A DNA stretch of 64,000 bases from Butyrivibrio sp. FCS014 (GCF_000526935.1 NZ_JAHA01000019.1:62001-126000), one strand, 5' to 3'; counted from the first letter of the stretch, positions 17,350 to 26,311 are shown. Translations and numbers: made by a program. The notes: generated by a model from the sequence alone, not told the origin.

Positions 17350-17888
17350 CAGTCTACACCTCCGAACTTGGAGAAAGGATAGATCCTGATAAAGGCCTTT
17401 CCAAGGATCTTATCTTTATGGATATTCCCTACTGAAATATCCCTGCTGTCCATACTGTGATTGCGGTTATCTCCCAAAACGAAGTATTCGTCCGGTCCAA
17501 GGGTCACACCGTCGATAGCTCTTCCGGGATCCTGGATAACCTCAGCACCGTACCCCTCGTCCAGCTTGGTTCCGTTTATGTATATATTTCCGCTCTCATC
17601 AATCTTAACGGTCTCACCGGGAAGTCCGATGACTCTTTTTATGAAGTACTGGTTCTTGCCGTACTGATAAGGGAATATGATAATGTCAAATCTTAAGGGA
17701 TCGCTGAATCTGTAGGTCACCTTATCCACTATAAGGGAATCTCCGTCCTGCAGTGTGGTCTCCATTGACTGTCCGCTTACTTCAGTTCTTTGTGCAACAA
17801 AAGTAATGAACAAAAATGTCAGTGCAAAAATGACTGCCAGGTAAACAATTGTGCTTGCGATCTCTTTTAATACTGTCTCAAATTTCAT
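17349..17888 (-). CDS. lepB: Signal peptidase I (second copy)
   Basis: 179 residues, type I signal peptidase. One N-terminal membrane helix (about 10-32) is followed by the catalytic Ser in SGQSMETTL, the general-base Lys in FIKRVIGLPGE, and the conserved EYFVLGDNRNHSMDSRD and GKAFIRIYPF boxes. It removes signal peptides outside the membrane. A second signal peptidase lies two genes upstream, with rbgA between them. The two share the fold but differ strongly in sequence. Confidence 0.95.
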   Translation of the reverse strand: MKFETVLKEIASTIVYLAVIFALTFLFITFVAQRTEVSGQSMETTLQDGDSLIVDKVTYRFSDPLRFDIIIFPYQYGKNQYFIKRVIGLPGETVKIDESGNIYINGTKLDEGYGAEVIQDPGRAIDGVTLGPDEYFVLGDNRNHSMDSRDISVGNIHKDKILGKAFIRIYPFSKFGGVD

Positions 17889-17924
17889 ATTCTAGTCTCG
17901 CTTCCGTGCCTTGGCACTAATTTA

Positions 17925-18797
17925 TTAAGGACGCTCCAAAGATAATCTTCCAAGCCTGCCGTTTCTGAAATCATCCAGAAGAAGGGCTGCCGCTCTGTTT
18001 AGGTCAATCTCAGCTCCCTGTTTGAAGCACTTTCTGTTGAAAGCGATTGCCGAGAGCACAGCGCTTGTAGGTGTGGAATACATCTGCTCTTCGTACTCCG
18101 AAACTTGCTCCTTTGTTATATTATACTTCTCAAATACAGCATTTGGATACGTTTCTGACAATATTTTTATAAGTTCACAGGCCAGTTCTGCGATATCAAG
18201 GTTATCATCGTTCATTGAACCTATCAAAGCCAGATGAAGTCCTACGGTATCATCATCAAACTTAGGCCAGAGAACACCCGGCGTATCAAGAAGCTGCATG
18301 TTCTTGCCAAGCGAGATCCACTGTTTACCCTTGGTGACACCGGGCTTATTTCCGGTCTTGGCAGAAGCCCTTCCGGCAAGCTTATTTATGAAAGTAGACT
18401 TTCCGACATTGGGTATTCCTGCTACCATCGCGCGGATAGGTCTTCCCACGATGCCTCTTTTCTTGTCCCGCTCTATCTTCTCAGCGCAGGCATTCTGCAC
18501 CAGCTCTTTTACCTTGCCTGCATCATTGCCGGTCTTGGAATTCATCTCAAGGACAAAGTAGCCCTGCTTCTGGTAGTGTTCCTTCCATCTTGCGGTAACT
18601 GCAGGGTCTGCAAGGTCTGCTTTGTTGAGGATTATAAGCCTGTACTTGTTCTTGCCAAGCTCATCAATATCAGGATTTCGGCCTGCCGCCGGTATCCTGG
18701 CATCTGTCAGTTCTATAATTATATCTATGAGTTTGATGTTCTCCTGCATCATCCTCATAGCCTTGGTCATATGACCGGGATACCACTGATAATTCAT
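17925..18797 (-). CDS. rbgA: Ribosome biogenesis GTPase RbgA (YlqF)
   Basis: About 290 residues. This is a circularly permuted GTPase: the G4 motif NKADL precedes the P-loop GIPNVGKSTF and G3 DTPG. The N-terminal YQWYPGHMTKAMR signature is typical of RbgA, which is needed for a late step of 50S subunit assembly. ATG at 18797 with GGAG 5 nt upstream is preferred over the TTG at 18815. It sits between two signal peptidase genes, and its usual partners rplS and rnhB are close by. Confidence 0.95.
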   Translation of the reverse strand: MNYQWYPGHMTKAMRMMQENIKLIDIIIELTDARIPAAGRNPDIDELGKNKYRLIILNKADLADPAVTARWKEHYQKQGYFVLEMNSKTGNDAGKVKELVQNACAEKIERDKKRGIVGRPIRAMVAGIPNVGKSTFINKLAGRASAKTGNKPGVTKGKQWISLGKNMQLLDTPGVLWPKFDDDTVGLHLALIGSMNDDNLDIAELACELIKILSETYPNAVFEKYNITKEQVSEYEEQMYSTPTSAVLSAIAFNRKCFKQGAEIDLNRAAALLLDDFRNGRLGRLSLERP

Positions 18798-18811
18798 AGG
18801 CTCTCCATTTC

Positions 18812-19411
18812 TCAATAGTTGTTAAGGACAAGACCGGCTCCTGCCTCTTCATACTGAAGCTTGAACCATACCTTTCCCACCATCATACTCTGCTTGACTA
18901 CGCCGATATTGGCGCTTCTGGAGTCTTCACTGTTATTCCTGTTATCACCCAGGACAAAATACTCTCCGCTGCCAAGCTTAACGGGATTGGATGCTATACC
19001 TGCATCCTCTATTTTATCATATATATCCTTCTTGCCGTCACGTTCCTCTCCGTTTACATAGAGAATTCCGTCCGTTATCTGAACGGTCTCACCGGGGCCT
19101 GCTACGACTCTTTTTACATAGTAATGGGAATTAGCGTTGCCATTTGGCAGAAATACAATGATATCACCAATCTTGGGACTGAATATCGTAAGCGAAAGCC
19201 TGTTGACCACAACACTCTGTCCGTTGCTGATGGTAGGCTCCATGGAATCACCGATTACCTTGACCTGCATGCCAAAGGCAAGCACAAGGCCAAGGGCTAT
19301 AAGTCCTGCAACAATGGTGATGGATATCCAGGAAAAGATCTCCCGGATAAGTTTTGGAGTTATCTTCTTTTTCTTCTGATGAAAAGTAAGTGTATTTCTT
19401 CTGCGAAACAT
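18812..19411 (-). CDS. lepB: Signal peptidase I (first copy)
   Basis: 199 residues. A basic N-terminus precedes one membrane helix (about 27-50), followed by the catalytic Ser in IGDSMEPT, Lys in YVKRVVAGPGE, and the EYFVLGDNRNNSEDSRS and GKVWFKLQ boxes. It is the first gene after the rplS terminator, with GAGG 8 nt before the ATG, and lies 14 bases ahead of rbgA. It probably starts its own transcription unit lepB-rbgA-lepB-rnhB. Confidence 0.95.
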   Translation of the reverse strand: MFRRRNTLTFHQKKKKITPKLIREIFSWISITIVAGLIALGLVLAFGMQVKVIGDSMEPTISNGQSVVVNRLSLTIFSPKIGDIIVFLPNGNANSHYYVKRVVAGPGETVQITDGILYVNGEERDGKKDIYDKIEDAGIASNPVKLGSGEYFVLGDNRNNSEDSRSANIGVVKQSMMVGKVWFKLQYEEAGAGLVLNNY

Positions 19412-19452
19412 TAAAGATACCTCACAAACAAAGATTTTTGTGTTTTTCCATG

Positions 19453-19489
19453 AAAAAAGGCAATTACTATCTTTACGACAGTAACTGCC
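19453..19489 (-). terminator. Terminator after rplS
   Basis: On the minus strand GGCAGTTACT (19480-19489) pairs with AGTAATTGCC (19459-19468) through one G-U, followed by six T. It lies 12 bases past the rplS stop. Confidence 0.85.
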
Positions 19490-19501
19490 TCTGAAAACAA
19501 G

Positions 19502-19852
19502 TTATCTGGTAACAAGCTCCTTAACCTTAGCCTTCTTACCTGTAAGTCCCTTAAGGTAGTTCAGCTTAGCTCTTCTTACCTTACCTCTTCTAACAACCTC
19601 AACCTTCTCAACGATAGGTGAGTGAAGGGGCCATGTCTTCTCAACGCCAACACCGTAAGACTCTTTTCTTACTGTGAATGTTGTACGGTTGCTGCCGCCC
19701 TGGATCTTCTTAACTGTTCCCTCGAAAACCTGAACTCTTTCACGGTTTCCTTCCTTGATCTTAGCGTGTACTCTTACAGTATCACCTGTGTGGAACTGAG
19801 GCGCATTGGCGTTCAGCTGCTCTTTCTCGAGCTCTTCGATAATTGTACTCAT
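19502..19852 (-). CDS. rplS: 50S ribosomal protein L19
   Basis: 116 residues matching L19, located at the 30S-50S interface. The family core is visible ([66 protein letters not shown]). ATG at 19852 follows AGGAG at the normal distance; an upstream in-frame start would add 23 unrelated residues. The gene is monocistronic here, with a promoter at 19932-19960 and a terminator. The usual neighbour trmD is 6.5 kb upstream, behind a nucleoside-salvage module. Confidence 0.97.
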   Translation of the reverse strand: MSTIIEELEKEQLNANAPQFHTGDTVRVHAKIKEGNRERVQVFEGTVKKIQGGSNRTTFTVRKESYGVGVEKTWPLHSPIVEKVEVVRRGKVRRAKLNYLKGLTGKKAKVKELVTR

Positions 19853-19925
19853 ATTTCTTCTCCTATTTCCATGGACGTTCTTAAACGCAATTAATGCATC
19901 AGAGGACCGTCTGATTGTCACAACG
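19853..19925 (-). promoter_or_regulatory. rplS 5' leader, possible L19 leader element
   Basis: The roughly 73-nt leader can form a 6-bp hairpin ATCAGA-CGGTCC-TCTGAT and a second small hairpin GCGTT/AACGT just before the ribosome binding site. Low-GC Gram-positives carry an autoregulatory L19 leader at this place. I cannot confirm a match without a covariance model. Confidence 0.3.
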
Positions 19926-19931
19926 TACTAT

Positions 19932-19960
19932 AGTTTAACAAAGAATAGAAGAAAAGTCAA
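19932..19960 (-). promoter_or_regulatory. Promoter of rplS
   Basis: On the minus strand TTGACT (19955-19960), a 17-bp spacer and TAAACT (19932-19937). The -35 box overlaps the stop codon of cdd. Confidence 0.55.
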
Positions 19961-20382
19961 CCCAAAAGATCTTTCGGTCCGAATCTGTCGGGAATTATCT
20001 CAGGGAGTGTATATTCTGTGTACTTATCTACCGACTGAGCACAGAATATCCTGAAATCATCCTTGCAGAATTCGCTCATTACCTGTCTGCAGACACCGCA
20101 GGGTGAACAGAAAGGAAGGTCATCCCACTGTCCATCCGGGCCGCCCGCAACGGCAATTGCCTTGAAATCCTTCACACCCTCGCTTACAGCCTTGAAAAAT
20201 GCTGTTCTCTCAGCGCAGTTGGTGGGTGTAAAAGCAGCATTCTCGATGTTGCAGCCTGTATAGATGGTGCCATCGGCTGCAAGGAGCGCTGCTCCTACAT
20301 TCCAGTGTGAATATGGAGTATAACTCATTCTCCTCATGTTAAGAGCTGTTTCAATAAGTTCACGTACGTTAATGTCTTCCAT
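19957..20382 (-). CDS. cdd: Cytidine deaminase
   Basis: 141 residues, the tetrameric Gram-positive type. Zinc and catalytic motifs are CNIENAAFTPTNCAERTA (Cys, catalytic Glu) and PCGVCRQVM (two Cys). It deaminates cytidine and deoxycytidine to the uridine forms. It is the last gene of the nucleoside uptake module, 33 bases after a permease gene, and would feed uridine to the phosphorylase encoded at 25444. Confidence 0.96.
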   Translation of the reverse strand: MEDINVRELIETALNMRRMSYTPYSHWNVGAALLAADGTIYTGCNIENAAFTPTNCAERTAFFKAVSEGVKDFKAIAVAGGPDGQWDDLPFCSPCGVCRQVMSEFCKDDFRIFCAQSVDKYTEYTLPEIIPDRFGPKDLLG

Positions 20383-20415
20383 ATTTTTGTCCTATCGTGC
20401 CCTTTATTATATAAA

Positions 20416-21357
20416 TTACCTTGATCCCTTATCGTAAGGAATACCCTCTGCCTTAGGTGCTCTTGAATTGGATGATGTAAATGCAAGAACAATAAGTGAA
20501 ATGATGTAAGGCATCATGTTGTATACGGATCCGGGAATATTCAGAGCTGCCAGGAAATCAAATCCTGAGTATACGTTTGAAAGAGCTCTGAAGAAACCGA
20601 ACAGCAAGGCTGCAAGTCCGATATTAATAGGTTTCCACTGACCAAAGATCATAACTGCCAGAGCAAGGAAACCAAAGCCTGCTACACCAACTTCGAACTT
20701 CCACTCACTTACGCCGGCTGTGATATATACGATACCACCGATACCTGCCAGCATACCGGAGATAAGAACGCCTGACCATCTCATGGTGTAAACGTTGATA
20801 CCTACGGAATCCGCAGCCTGAGGGTGCTCACCGCAGGCCATAAGTCTTAAGCCGAATCTGGTCTTGTAAAGAATTACATAAGCCAGGATAAGCGCAATAA
20901 GTGCTACCAGCATGAACCAGTTGAACTGGAAAGAACCGATGGAAACAACCAGTGCCTTCTTGGTCTGTACATACTGAACAGTTGAAGATACGTTGTCAGG
21001 GTTCTCTGCAATGTTGATGGACTTAACGATTACAGTAGCTGCTGCAGCTGCCAGCATGTTAAGGGCTGTACCTACAAGGGTCTGATCAGCCTTCAAGTTG
21101 ATACATGCAACCGCAAGAAGCATTGAATAAATAACTCCGCAAAGGATAGAAGCTGCCATAACAGCCAGCACAATAAGAAGTGCCGGTGTAGACGGACTGA
21201 TGTACTTAAGTGTAAGCGCTCCGCCAAGAGCTCCCATAACCATGATTCCCTCAAGTCCCAGGTTGATAACACCTGAGTGCTCTGAGAAACATCCACCCAA
21301 AGCTACGAGAATCAGAACAGATGCAAATAACAGTGTGTATTGAAGAAGCAGTACCAT
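20416..21357 (-). CDS. Nucleoside ABC transporter permease (NupQ/YufQ type)
   Basis: 313 residues, about 8-9 hydrophobic helices, of the branched-chain-amino-acid/sugar permease superfamily. The early sequence LGGCFSEHSGVINLGLEGIMVMGA is the hallmark of the permease partner of BMP-type nucleoside receptors. It pairs with the second permease at 21357 (the two share one base) and the ATPase at 22508. It imports nucleosides captured by the lipoprotein encoded at 24160. Confidence 0.9.
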   Translation of the reverse strand: MVLLLQYTLLFASVLILVALGGCFSEHSGVINLGLEGIMVMGALGGALTLKYISPSTPALLIVLAVMAASILCGVIYSMLLAVACINLKADQTLVGTALNMLAAAAATVIVKSINIAENPDNVSSTVQYVQTKKALVVSIGSFQFNWFMLVALIALILAYVILYKTRFGLRLMACGEHPQAADSVGINVYTMRWSGVLISGMLAGIGGIVYITAGVSEWKFEVGVAGFGFLALAVMIFGQWKPINIGLAALLFGFFRALSNVYSGFDFLAALNIPGSVYNMMPYIISLIVLAFTSSNSRAPKAEGIPYDKGSR

Positions 21358-22508
21358 TACTTGTTACCTCCTTCCTCTTTTTTGCTCTGGACAATCGGTG
21401 GCTGTTTAGCCCTCTCATCTCTTGCCCTGAGCCAGCCGTTAAGCTGGATCTTGAAGAACAGAACAAAACCGCACAGATAAATGATGATAGCGGAAATGAA
21501 ATCCGAAATCTGTGAAGGATAGATATTCTTGTCAAGATAAGAACCACCACTGGTGATGTGCTGGATAAAGTAGGAAGCAAAGATTGTTCCGATAGGATCC
21601 AGACCACCAAGGAAGGTAGCGGCAATACCGTTAAAGCCCATTCCGGGAACCGATGACTGTGTTACGGACCACTGCTCGTATCCTGTAAGGAACAGGAATG
21701 CTGCTCCAAGACCTGCAAGAGCACCGCCGATGAACAGTGTGATTATAACGTTTCTCTTCTCTTTCATTCCGCTGTACTTGGCAGCATCCTTGGCAATACC
21801 GGTAGCCTTGATCTCATAGCCGAATACTGTCATGCTCAGGATTACCTTAAGCAGAATTGCGATAAGGATCGCAAGAGGAATTGCTATTGTAACATATTTG
21901 TTATTTGAAAAAAGTTTCTCCATTCCCAGGGAAGGAAGGATTGCTCCCTTGTTGACACTGGCAACCTGTACTGTATAAGGGCTGGCAGTCTCTTTAACTC
22001 CTGAGAGGAGCATGTTAACGGTGTAGAGGCCGATCCAGTTAAGCATGATACCTGAAATAACCTCGTTAACGTTAAGGTAGGACTTTAAAAGACCTACAAT
22101 GATTCCGAAAATTCCGCCTGCAATAAGAGCTGCAAGAAGGCAGATGATCCAGGGCATCTTAAGCTGCAGTGCGCAGAAAAGAGCTGCTCCTGCTCCTGCT
22201 ACATACTGTCCTGCCGCACCGATATTGAACAGACCTGCCTGATAGCAGAACTGGATTGAAAGTGCGCACATAAGAAGCGGTGCTGCCTTTACCAGGGTAT
22301 TGCCGAGATACTTCATGGCAGCTGCCTTGGTAGGATAAGTGAAATAGTTCTTAAGAATTGTGATTATAGCTTCCGTTGCTCCTGCGGGGTTGATGATAAG
22401 AAGTGCAACATAACCAACCAGCAGACCGATAACGATGCACAAAAGCGCAGCCAGAGTGGACTGTACGGCAGGTTTTGAAAGGAAGCCTTCAGATGATTTT
22501 TTGCCCAT
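21357..22508 (-). CDS. Nucleoside ABC transporter permease (NupP/YufP type)
   Basis: 383 residues with about 9-10 membrane helices and family signatures such as FCYQAGLFNIGAAGQYVAGA and a GMGFNGIAATFLGGLDPIGT segment. It forms the transmembrane channel together with the downstream permease. The start overlaps the ATPase stop by one base and the stop overlaps the next start, so the three transporter genes are tightly coupled. The C-terminal tail is charged and cytoplasmic. Confidence 0.9.
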   Translation of the reverse strand: MGKKSSEGFLSKPAVQSTLAALLCIVIGLLVGYVALLIINPAGATEAIITILKNYFTYPTKAAAMKYLGNTLVKAAPLLMCALSIQFCYQAGLFNIGAAGQYVAGAGAALFCALQLKMPWIICLLAALIAGGIFGIIVGLLKSYLNVNEVISGIMLNWIGLYTVNMLLSGVKETASPYTVQVASVNKGAILPSLGMEKLFSNNKYVTIAIPLAILIAILLKVILSMTVFGYEIKATGIAKDAAKYSGMKEKRNVIITLFIGGALAGLGAAFLFLTGYEQWSVTQSSVPGMGFNGIAATFLGGLDPIGTIFASYFIQHITSGGSYLDKNIYPSQISDFISAIIIYLCGFVLFFKIQLNGWLRARDERAKQPPIVQSKKEEGGNK

Positions 22509-24052
22509 TATGCTCCAATCTCCTTTCTCTTAGCGCCTGCCATGTAGAGACCAAGCTCTTCCGGCGTTGTTGTCTTGGGATTAAACTCTCCAACCAGCTC
22601 ACCCTCGTACATTACAAGGATCCTGTCGGAAATACTCATAACCTCTTCAAGCTCAAGGGATACCAGAAGCACTGCGTGTCCTGCATCTCTCTGAGCGATA
22701 AGCTGCTTGTGGATATATTCGATAGCACCTACATCCAGACCTCTGGTAGGCTGAACCGCAATAAGAAGATCGGGATTCTTGTCGATCTCTCTTGCGATGA
22801 TGGCCTTCTGCTGGTTACCACCTGACATGCTCCTTGCGATTGTAGCTGCACCCTGGCTGGATCTGATATCGTACTGCTCTATCAGTTTGTCAGCGTAGCT
22901 GTTGATGGCGCCCTTCTTAAGGAAGCCTGCCTTGGTGCTGAACTCAGGCTCAAAGTATCTCTGGAGTACCAGATTGTAAGCCAGTGAATAGTCCATAACA
23001 AGACCATGTTTGTGTCTGTCCTCGGGAATATGGCTCATACCGCTGGTGGAACGCTCTCTGATGGAGGCATGGGTAATATCCTTGCCTGAAAGAGTGATCT
23101 TGCCTGATGTGCAGTTCTCAAGTCCTGAGAGTCCGTAAACCAGCTCTGTCTGTCCGTTTCCGTCGATACCGGCGATACATACGATCTCGCCTTCACGAAC
23201 GTCAAAGGATACATTCTTAACAGCATTATTGTGATGGAGCTTGCTGGGTACTGTCATGTTCTCTACATGAAGAATTACCTTACCTGGCTCCTTGTCCTCT
23301 TTGGTTGCTACCAGCTGTACATCACGGCCAACCATCATTCGGCTGAGCTCGTCCTGGTTGGTATCGGCAATGTTAACTGTTCCGATATACTTACCACGGC
23401 GAAGTACCGAACATCTGTCAGCAACTGCCATGATCTCAGCAAGCTTGTGGGAAATGAAAAGAATAGACTTGCCTTCTTTGGCAAGGTTCTTCATGATCTC
23501 CATAAGCTCATCGATCTCAGCAGGTGTAAGAACGGCTGTAGGCTCGTCGAAAATAAGAATCTCGTTATCTCTGTAGAGCATCTTAAGGATCTCTGTCCTC
23601 TGCTGCATACCTACAGTAATGTCCTCAATCTTGGCGTCGGGATCTACCTTAAGGCCATACTTATCAGACAAAGCCATAACCTTTTTCCTGGCCTCGTCCT
23701 TCTGAAGTATTCCGTGCTTGGTAGTCTCATCACCGAGAATGATGTTGTCCAGAACCGAGAAGCACTGAACCAGTTTGAAGTGCTGGTGTACCATTCCGAT
23801 ACCAAGGTCATTGGCATCATTGGGGTTATTGATCTTAACCTCAACACCGTCCTTCTTGATGATTCCTTCCTCAGCCTGGTAAAGACCAAAAAGCACACTC
23901 ATGAGAGTGGACTTACCTGCTCCGTTTTCTCCCAGAAGTGCGTGGATCTCCCCCTTCTTTAGCTGCACTGTAACATTATCATTGGCTATAATACCCGGAA
24001 ACCTTTTGGTAATGTTCAGCATTTCAATAGCATATTCACTGTTTCCTGCCAT
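22508..24052 (-). CDS. Nucleoside ABC transporter ATP-binding protein (NupO/YufO type)
   Basis: About 514 residues made of two ABC domains in tandem. The first has Walker A GENGAGKSTL, a diverged signature region near DITVGMQQRTEI and Walker B ILIFDEPTAVLT. The second has GIDGNGQTEL as a degenerate Walker A, signature SMSGGNQQKAIIARE and LLIAVQPTRGLDV in the Walker B position. This layout is usual for BMP-linked and ribose-type importers. I chose ATG at 24052, with GGAGGG upstream; an ATG at 24067 is possible but has no ribosome binding site. Confidence 0.93.
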   Translation of the reverse strand: MAGNSEYAIEMLNITKRFPGIIANDNVTVQLKKGEIHALLGENGAGKSTLMSVLFGLYQAEEGIIKKDGVEVKINNPNDANDLGIGMVHQHFKLVQCFSVLDNIILGDETTKHGILQKDEARKKVMALSDKYGLKVDPDAKIEDITVGMQQRTEILKMLYRDNEILIFDEPTAVLTPAEIDELMEIMKNLAKEGKSILFISHKLAEIMAVADRCSVLRRGKYIGTVNIADTNQDELSRMMVGRDVQLVATKEDKEPGKVILHVENMTVPSKLHHNNAVKNVSFDVREGEIVCIAGIDGNGQTELVYGLSGLENCTSGKITLSGKDITHASIRERSTSGMSHIPEDRHKHGLVMDYSLAYNLVLQRYFEPEFSTKAGFLKKGAINSYADKLIEQYDIRSSQGAATIARSMSGGNQQKAIIAREIDKNPDLLIAVQPTRGLDVGAIEYIHKQLIAQRDAGHAVLLVSLELEEVMSISDRILVMYEGELVGEFNPKTTTPEELGLYMAGAKRKEIGA

Positions 24053-24101
24053 TGACACACCCTCCATACTTTTATTTCGTTTTCCCTATAGTAAGAAATA
24101 A

Positions 24102-24128
24102 GGCCGGAAGATTATGAGTCCGCCGGCC
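24102..24128 (-). terminator. Hairpin between lipoprotein and ATPase genes, likely partial terminator
   Basis: On the minus strand GGCCGG (24123-24128) pairs with CCGGCC (24102-24107) and is followed by a broken T tract (TTATTTCTT). Its place, just after the receptor gene and before the ATPase gene, fits the common design in which the receptor is made in excess of the transporter. Confidence 0.5.
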
Positions 24129-24159
24129 CTAATGACCAAATGGCCATAATAAGTTTTAA

Positions 24160-25389
24160 TTACTTAATGTTGCCCTGGAAGTTGATCTTAGCTGTTGTAG
24201 CTGAAGGCTGCTCAGCGGAAGAATCGTTGGAAACTGTGATCTTGCCGTTAACCATATCAGCAACAAGTGCGTTGTAATCAGCCTCTGTGAATCCATCTGT
24301 CCAAACAGTTGATGAAGGAAGACCTACATAGTTGAGGCTCATGTCATCAGCAGATACAAGACCAAGAGTCTGGATCTTGCCTGCATAAGAATCCCACTGA
24401 CCATCTCTGATAGCTGAAAGCAGTGTGTTAACTGTAGCCTGAAGACCCTTCATAGCAGATGTAACTGTGATGCCATCGCCGAACATTCCGTCGATTGTGG
24501 CCTTCTGGTCAACGTCTACACCGATAACCTTGCCGCCAACCTTAGCAGCTGCCTCACCAGCAGATGTGAAGATACCACCGCCGCAAGCGAATACAACTTC
24601 TGTGCCGCCCTGATACCATGTATCCATAGCAGCTGTGATGTCGGAATCACCGTAGAACTGGTTACCATAAGCATAGTTGATCTCTACGTCTGTGCCAAGC
24701 TCTGCAGCTGCAGCGTCAGCACCCTGTACGAAACCGTAACCATAACGGATAACAGCAGGAACAGCCATTCCACCAAGGAAACCGAGCTTTGTGAAGCCCA
24801 TCTTTACTGCTGCATAACCAGCCATGTATCCGGGAAGCTCTTCCTGGTATACAGCTGAGAATACGTTAGCAAATGTCTCGTTGTTGAAGTCTGACTCGTC
24901 ACCCTCAAGATCGTACTCAGAAACGTCAAGAGCTACGAACTTAACATCGGGATACATATCAGCTGTCTCTTTGATAGCGCCTGCGAAAGCGTAACCGGGC
25001 ATAACTACTACGTTATATCCATCAGCTACTGCCTTGTCGATCATGGCAACTCTCTCAGCATCTGAATCACCTTCGGGCTTGTAGTATGTGAAGTCAACGC
25101 CGTTAGCCTCACCAAAAGCCTTACATGCCTCATATGTTGACTGGTTGAAAGACTGGTCTGTGATATCGCCGTAGTCTGTAACCATAGCAACCTTCATGAA
25201 AGTTGCGTCAGCAGCGGGCTCAGCTGCCTCTGTAGCCTCAGCAGTCTCTGCAGGAGCTGCTTCCTCTACTGTTGTCTCTGTTGCCTGAGTATCTGTTGTC
25301 TCAGCAGCAGGAGCAGCAGAATTGCCGCAAGCTACGAGAGAAGATACCATTGTTGCAGCCATAAGAACTGCGAGAAGTTTCTTTTTCAT
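24160..25389 (-). CDS. BMP family nucleoside-binding lipoprotein
   Basis: About 409 residues. A lipoprotein signal peptide ends in the lipobox LVACG (MKKKLL...), so the mature protein is anchored outside by a lipid on Cys. A Thr/Ala/Glu-rich linker (about 25-60) leads into a BMP/PnrA-like substrate-binding domain (VAMVTDYGDITDQSFNQSTYE, VVFACGGGIFTSAG, KVIGVDVDQ). Related proteins bind purine nucleosides. ATG at 25389 with GGAGGG upstream was chosen over a start 36 nt further out. A hairpin separates it from the downstream ATPase gene. Confidence 0.93.
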   Translation of the reverse strand: MKKKLLAVLMAATMVSSLVACGNSAAPAAETTDTQATETTVEEAAPAETAEATEAAEPAADATFMKVAMVTDYGDITDQSFNQSTYEACKAFGEANGVDFTYYKPEGDSDAERVAMIDKAVADGYNVVVMPGYAFAGAIKETADMYPDVKFVALDVSEYDLEGDESDFNNETFANVFSAVYQEELPGYMAGYAAVKMGFTKLGFLGGMAVPAVIRYGYGFVQGADAAAAELGTDVEINYAYGNQFYGDSDITAAMDTWYQGGTEVVFACGGGIFTSAGEAAAKVGGKVIGVDVDQKATIDGMFGDGITVTSAMKGLQATVNTLLSAIRDGQWDSYAGKIQTLGLVSADDMSLNYVGLPSSTVWTDGFTEADYNALVADMVNGKITVSNDSSAEQPSATTAKINFQGNIK

Positions 25390-25443
25390 AATTTCCCTCC
25401 GTTTAATAAAATATGATAGAAACATTTATAATAAAACCATATT

Positions 25444-26220
25444 TCAGGCTTTATCCAATTTAATGAGTTCCCTGATAGCCTCAATGGTGGTCTTGTAAAC
25501 GATCTCCATATCATGGGCCTGGGGATTGGGAAGTCCCTTTTTAGCTCTCTCCTGGTTAGCAACTACAAGGAGAACAGCTCCTGTCCTTGCTCTTAAGTAG
25601 TCACCCACAACGAAAAGTGTTGAACTCTCCATCTCTGAGCAAAGGCATCCGCACTTGATCCAGGCATCCCACTTGTAAAGAAGCTCCGGGCCAACCGGCT
25701 TGGTCTCCGGCTCATGCTGCCCGAAGAAGGAATCCTTACACTGGCATACACCAACGTGATACTTGGCTCCGTTCTTCTTAGCACCTGTAACCAGTGCATT
25801 TACCACATCAAAAGTAGCCACAGCCGGATACTCAATGGGAGCATACTCTTTGGATGTACCCTCGGCACGGATGGCTCCGGAGGCAATGACAATATCGCCG
25901 CCAACTACGTCATCCTGCATTCCGCCTGAGGTTCCCATACGGATAAAGGTATCTGCCCCGCACTTATAGAGCTCTTCCACGCAGATAGCTGTAGAAGCGC
26001 CTCCTATACCGTGAGACATAACACTGACCTTCTCTCCGTCCAAATAACCGGTGTAGCAGTTGTATTCTCTGTTATATGCAACAAATTTAGGATCGTCAAA
26101 ATATTTGGAAATAGATTCACATCTACCCGGATCACCTGTAAGAAGTACATATCTTCCTACATCTCCCGGTTTAACATGTGTATGGTACTGATATCCTGCA
26201 CCTTCTGTATAGTCTACCAT
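25444..26220 (-). CDS. Nucleoside phosphorylase (uridine phosphorylase type)
   Basis: 258 residues of the PNP/UDP phosphorylase family, which cleave nucleosides with phosphate to base and ribose-1-phosphate. Visible motifs are the phosphate site [35 protein letters not shown] and the nucleoside-site [10 protein letters not shown]. The overall pattern is closer to uridine phosphorylases than to purine ones, so uridine is the favoured substrate, consistent with a cdd gene at the end of the same run. It is first in the operon behind the promoter at 26283-26311. Confidence 0.87.
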   Translation of the reverse strand: MVDYTEGAGYQYHTHVKPGDVGRYVLLTGDPGRCESISKYFDDPKFVAYNREYNCYTGYLDGEKVSVMSHGIGGASTAICVEELYKCGADTFIRMGTSGGMQDDVVGGDIVIASGAIRAEGTSKEYAPIEYPAVATFDVVNALVTGAKKNGAKYHVGVCQCKDSFFGQHEPETKPVGPELLYKWDAWIKCGCLCSEMESSTLFVVGDYLRARTGAVLLVVANQERAKKGLPNPQAHDMEIVYKTTIEAIRELIKLDKA

Positions 26221-26252
26221 ATTGGTTTACCCCAACATCTTGTGTTTAATTA

Positions 26253-26273
26253 ATGTATCATATCAAAATACAT
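26253..26273. promoter_or_regulatory. Inverted repeat at the nucleoside operon start, operator candidate
   Basis: ATGTAT (26253-26258), nine bases and ATACAT (26268-26273) form a perfect dyad immediately downstream of the predicted transcription start (about 26276). That is a usual place for a repressor site. No regulator gene lies in the module. Confidence 0.4.
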
Positions 26274-26282
26274 ATATACTTT

Positions 26283-26311
26283 ATTATAATTCATTTAACC
26301 CTAAAAGTCAC
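26283..26311 (-). promoter_or_regulatory. Promoter of the nucleoside uptake and salvage operon
   Basis: On the minus strand GTGACT (26306-26311), a 17-bp spacer and a perfect TATAAT (26283-26288), 62 bases upstream of the phosphorylase start. Confidence 0.65.

Noticed and set aside
12397..19921. Longer versions of several genes (response regulator, rbgA, rplS)
   Set aside because: The extra N-terminal residues use GTG/TTG or have no ribosome binding site; the shorter starts have GGAG or GAGG at normal distance and match family lengths.
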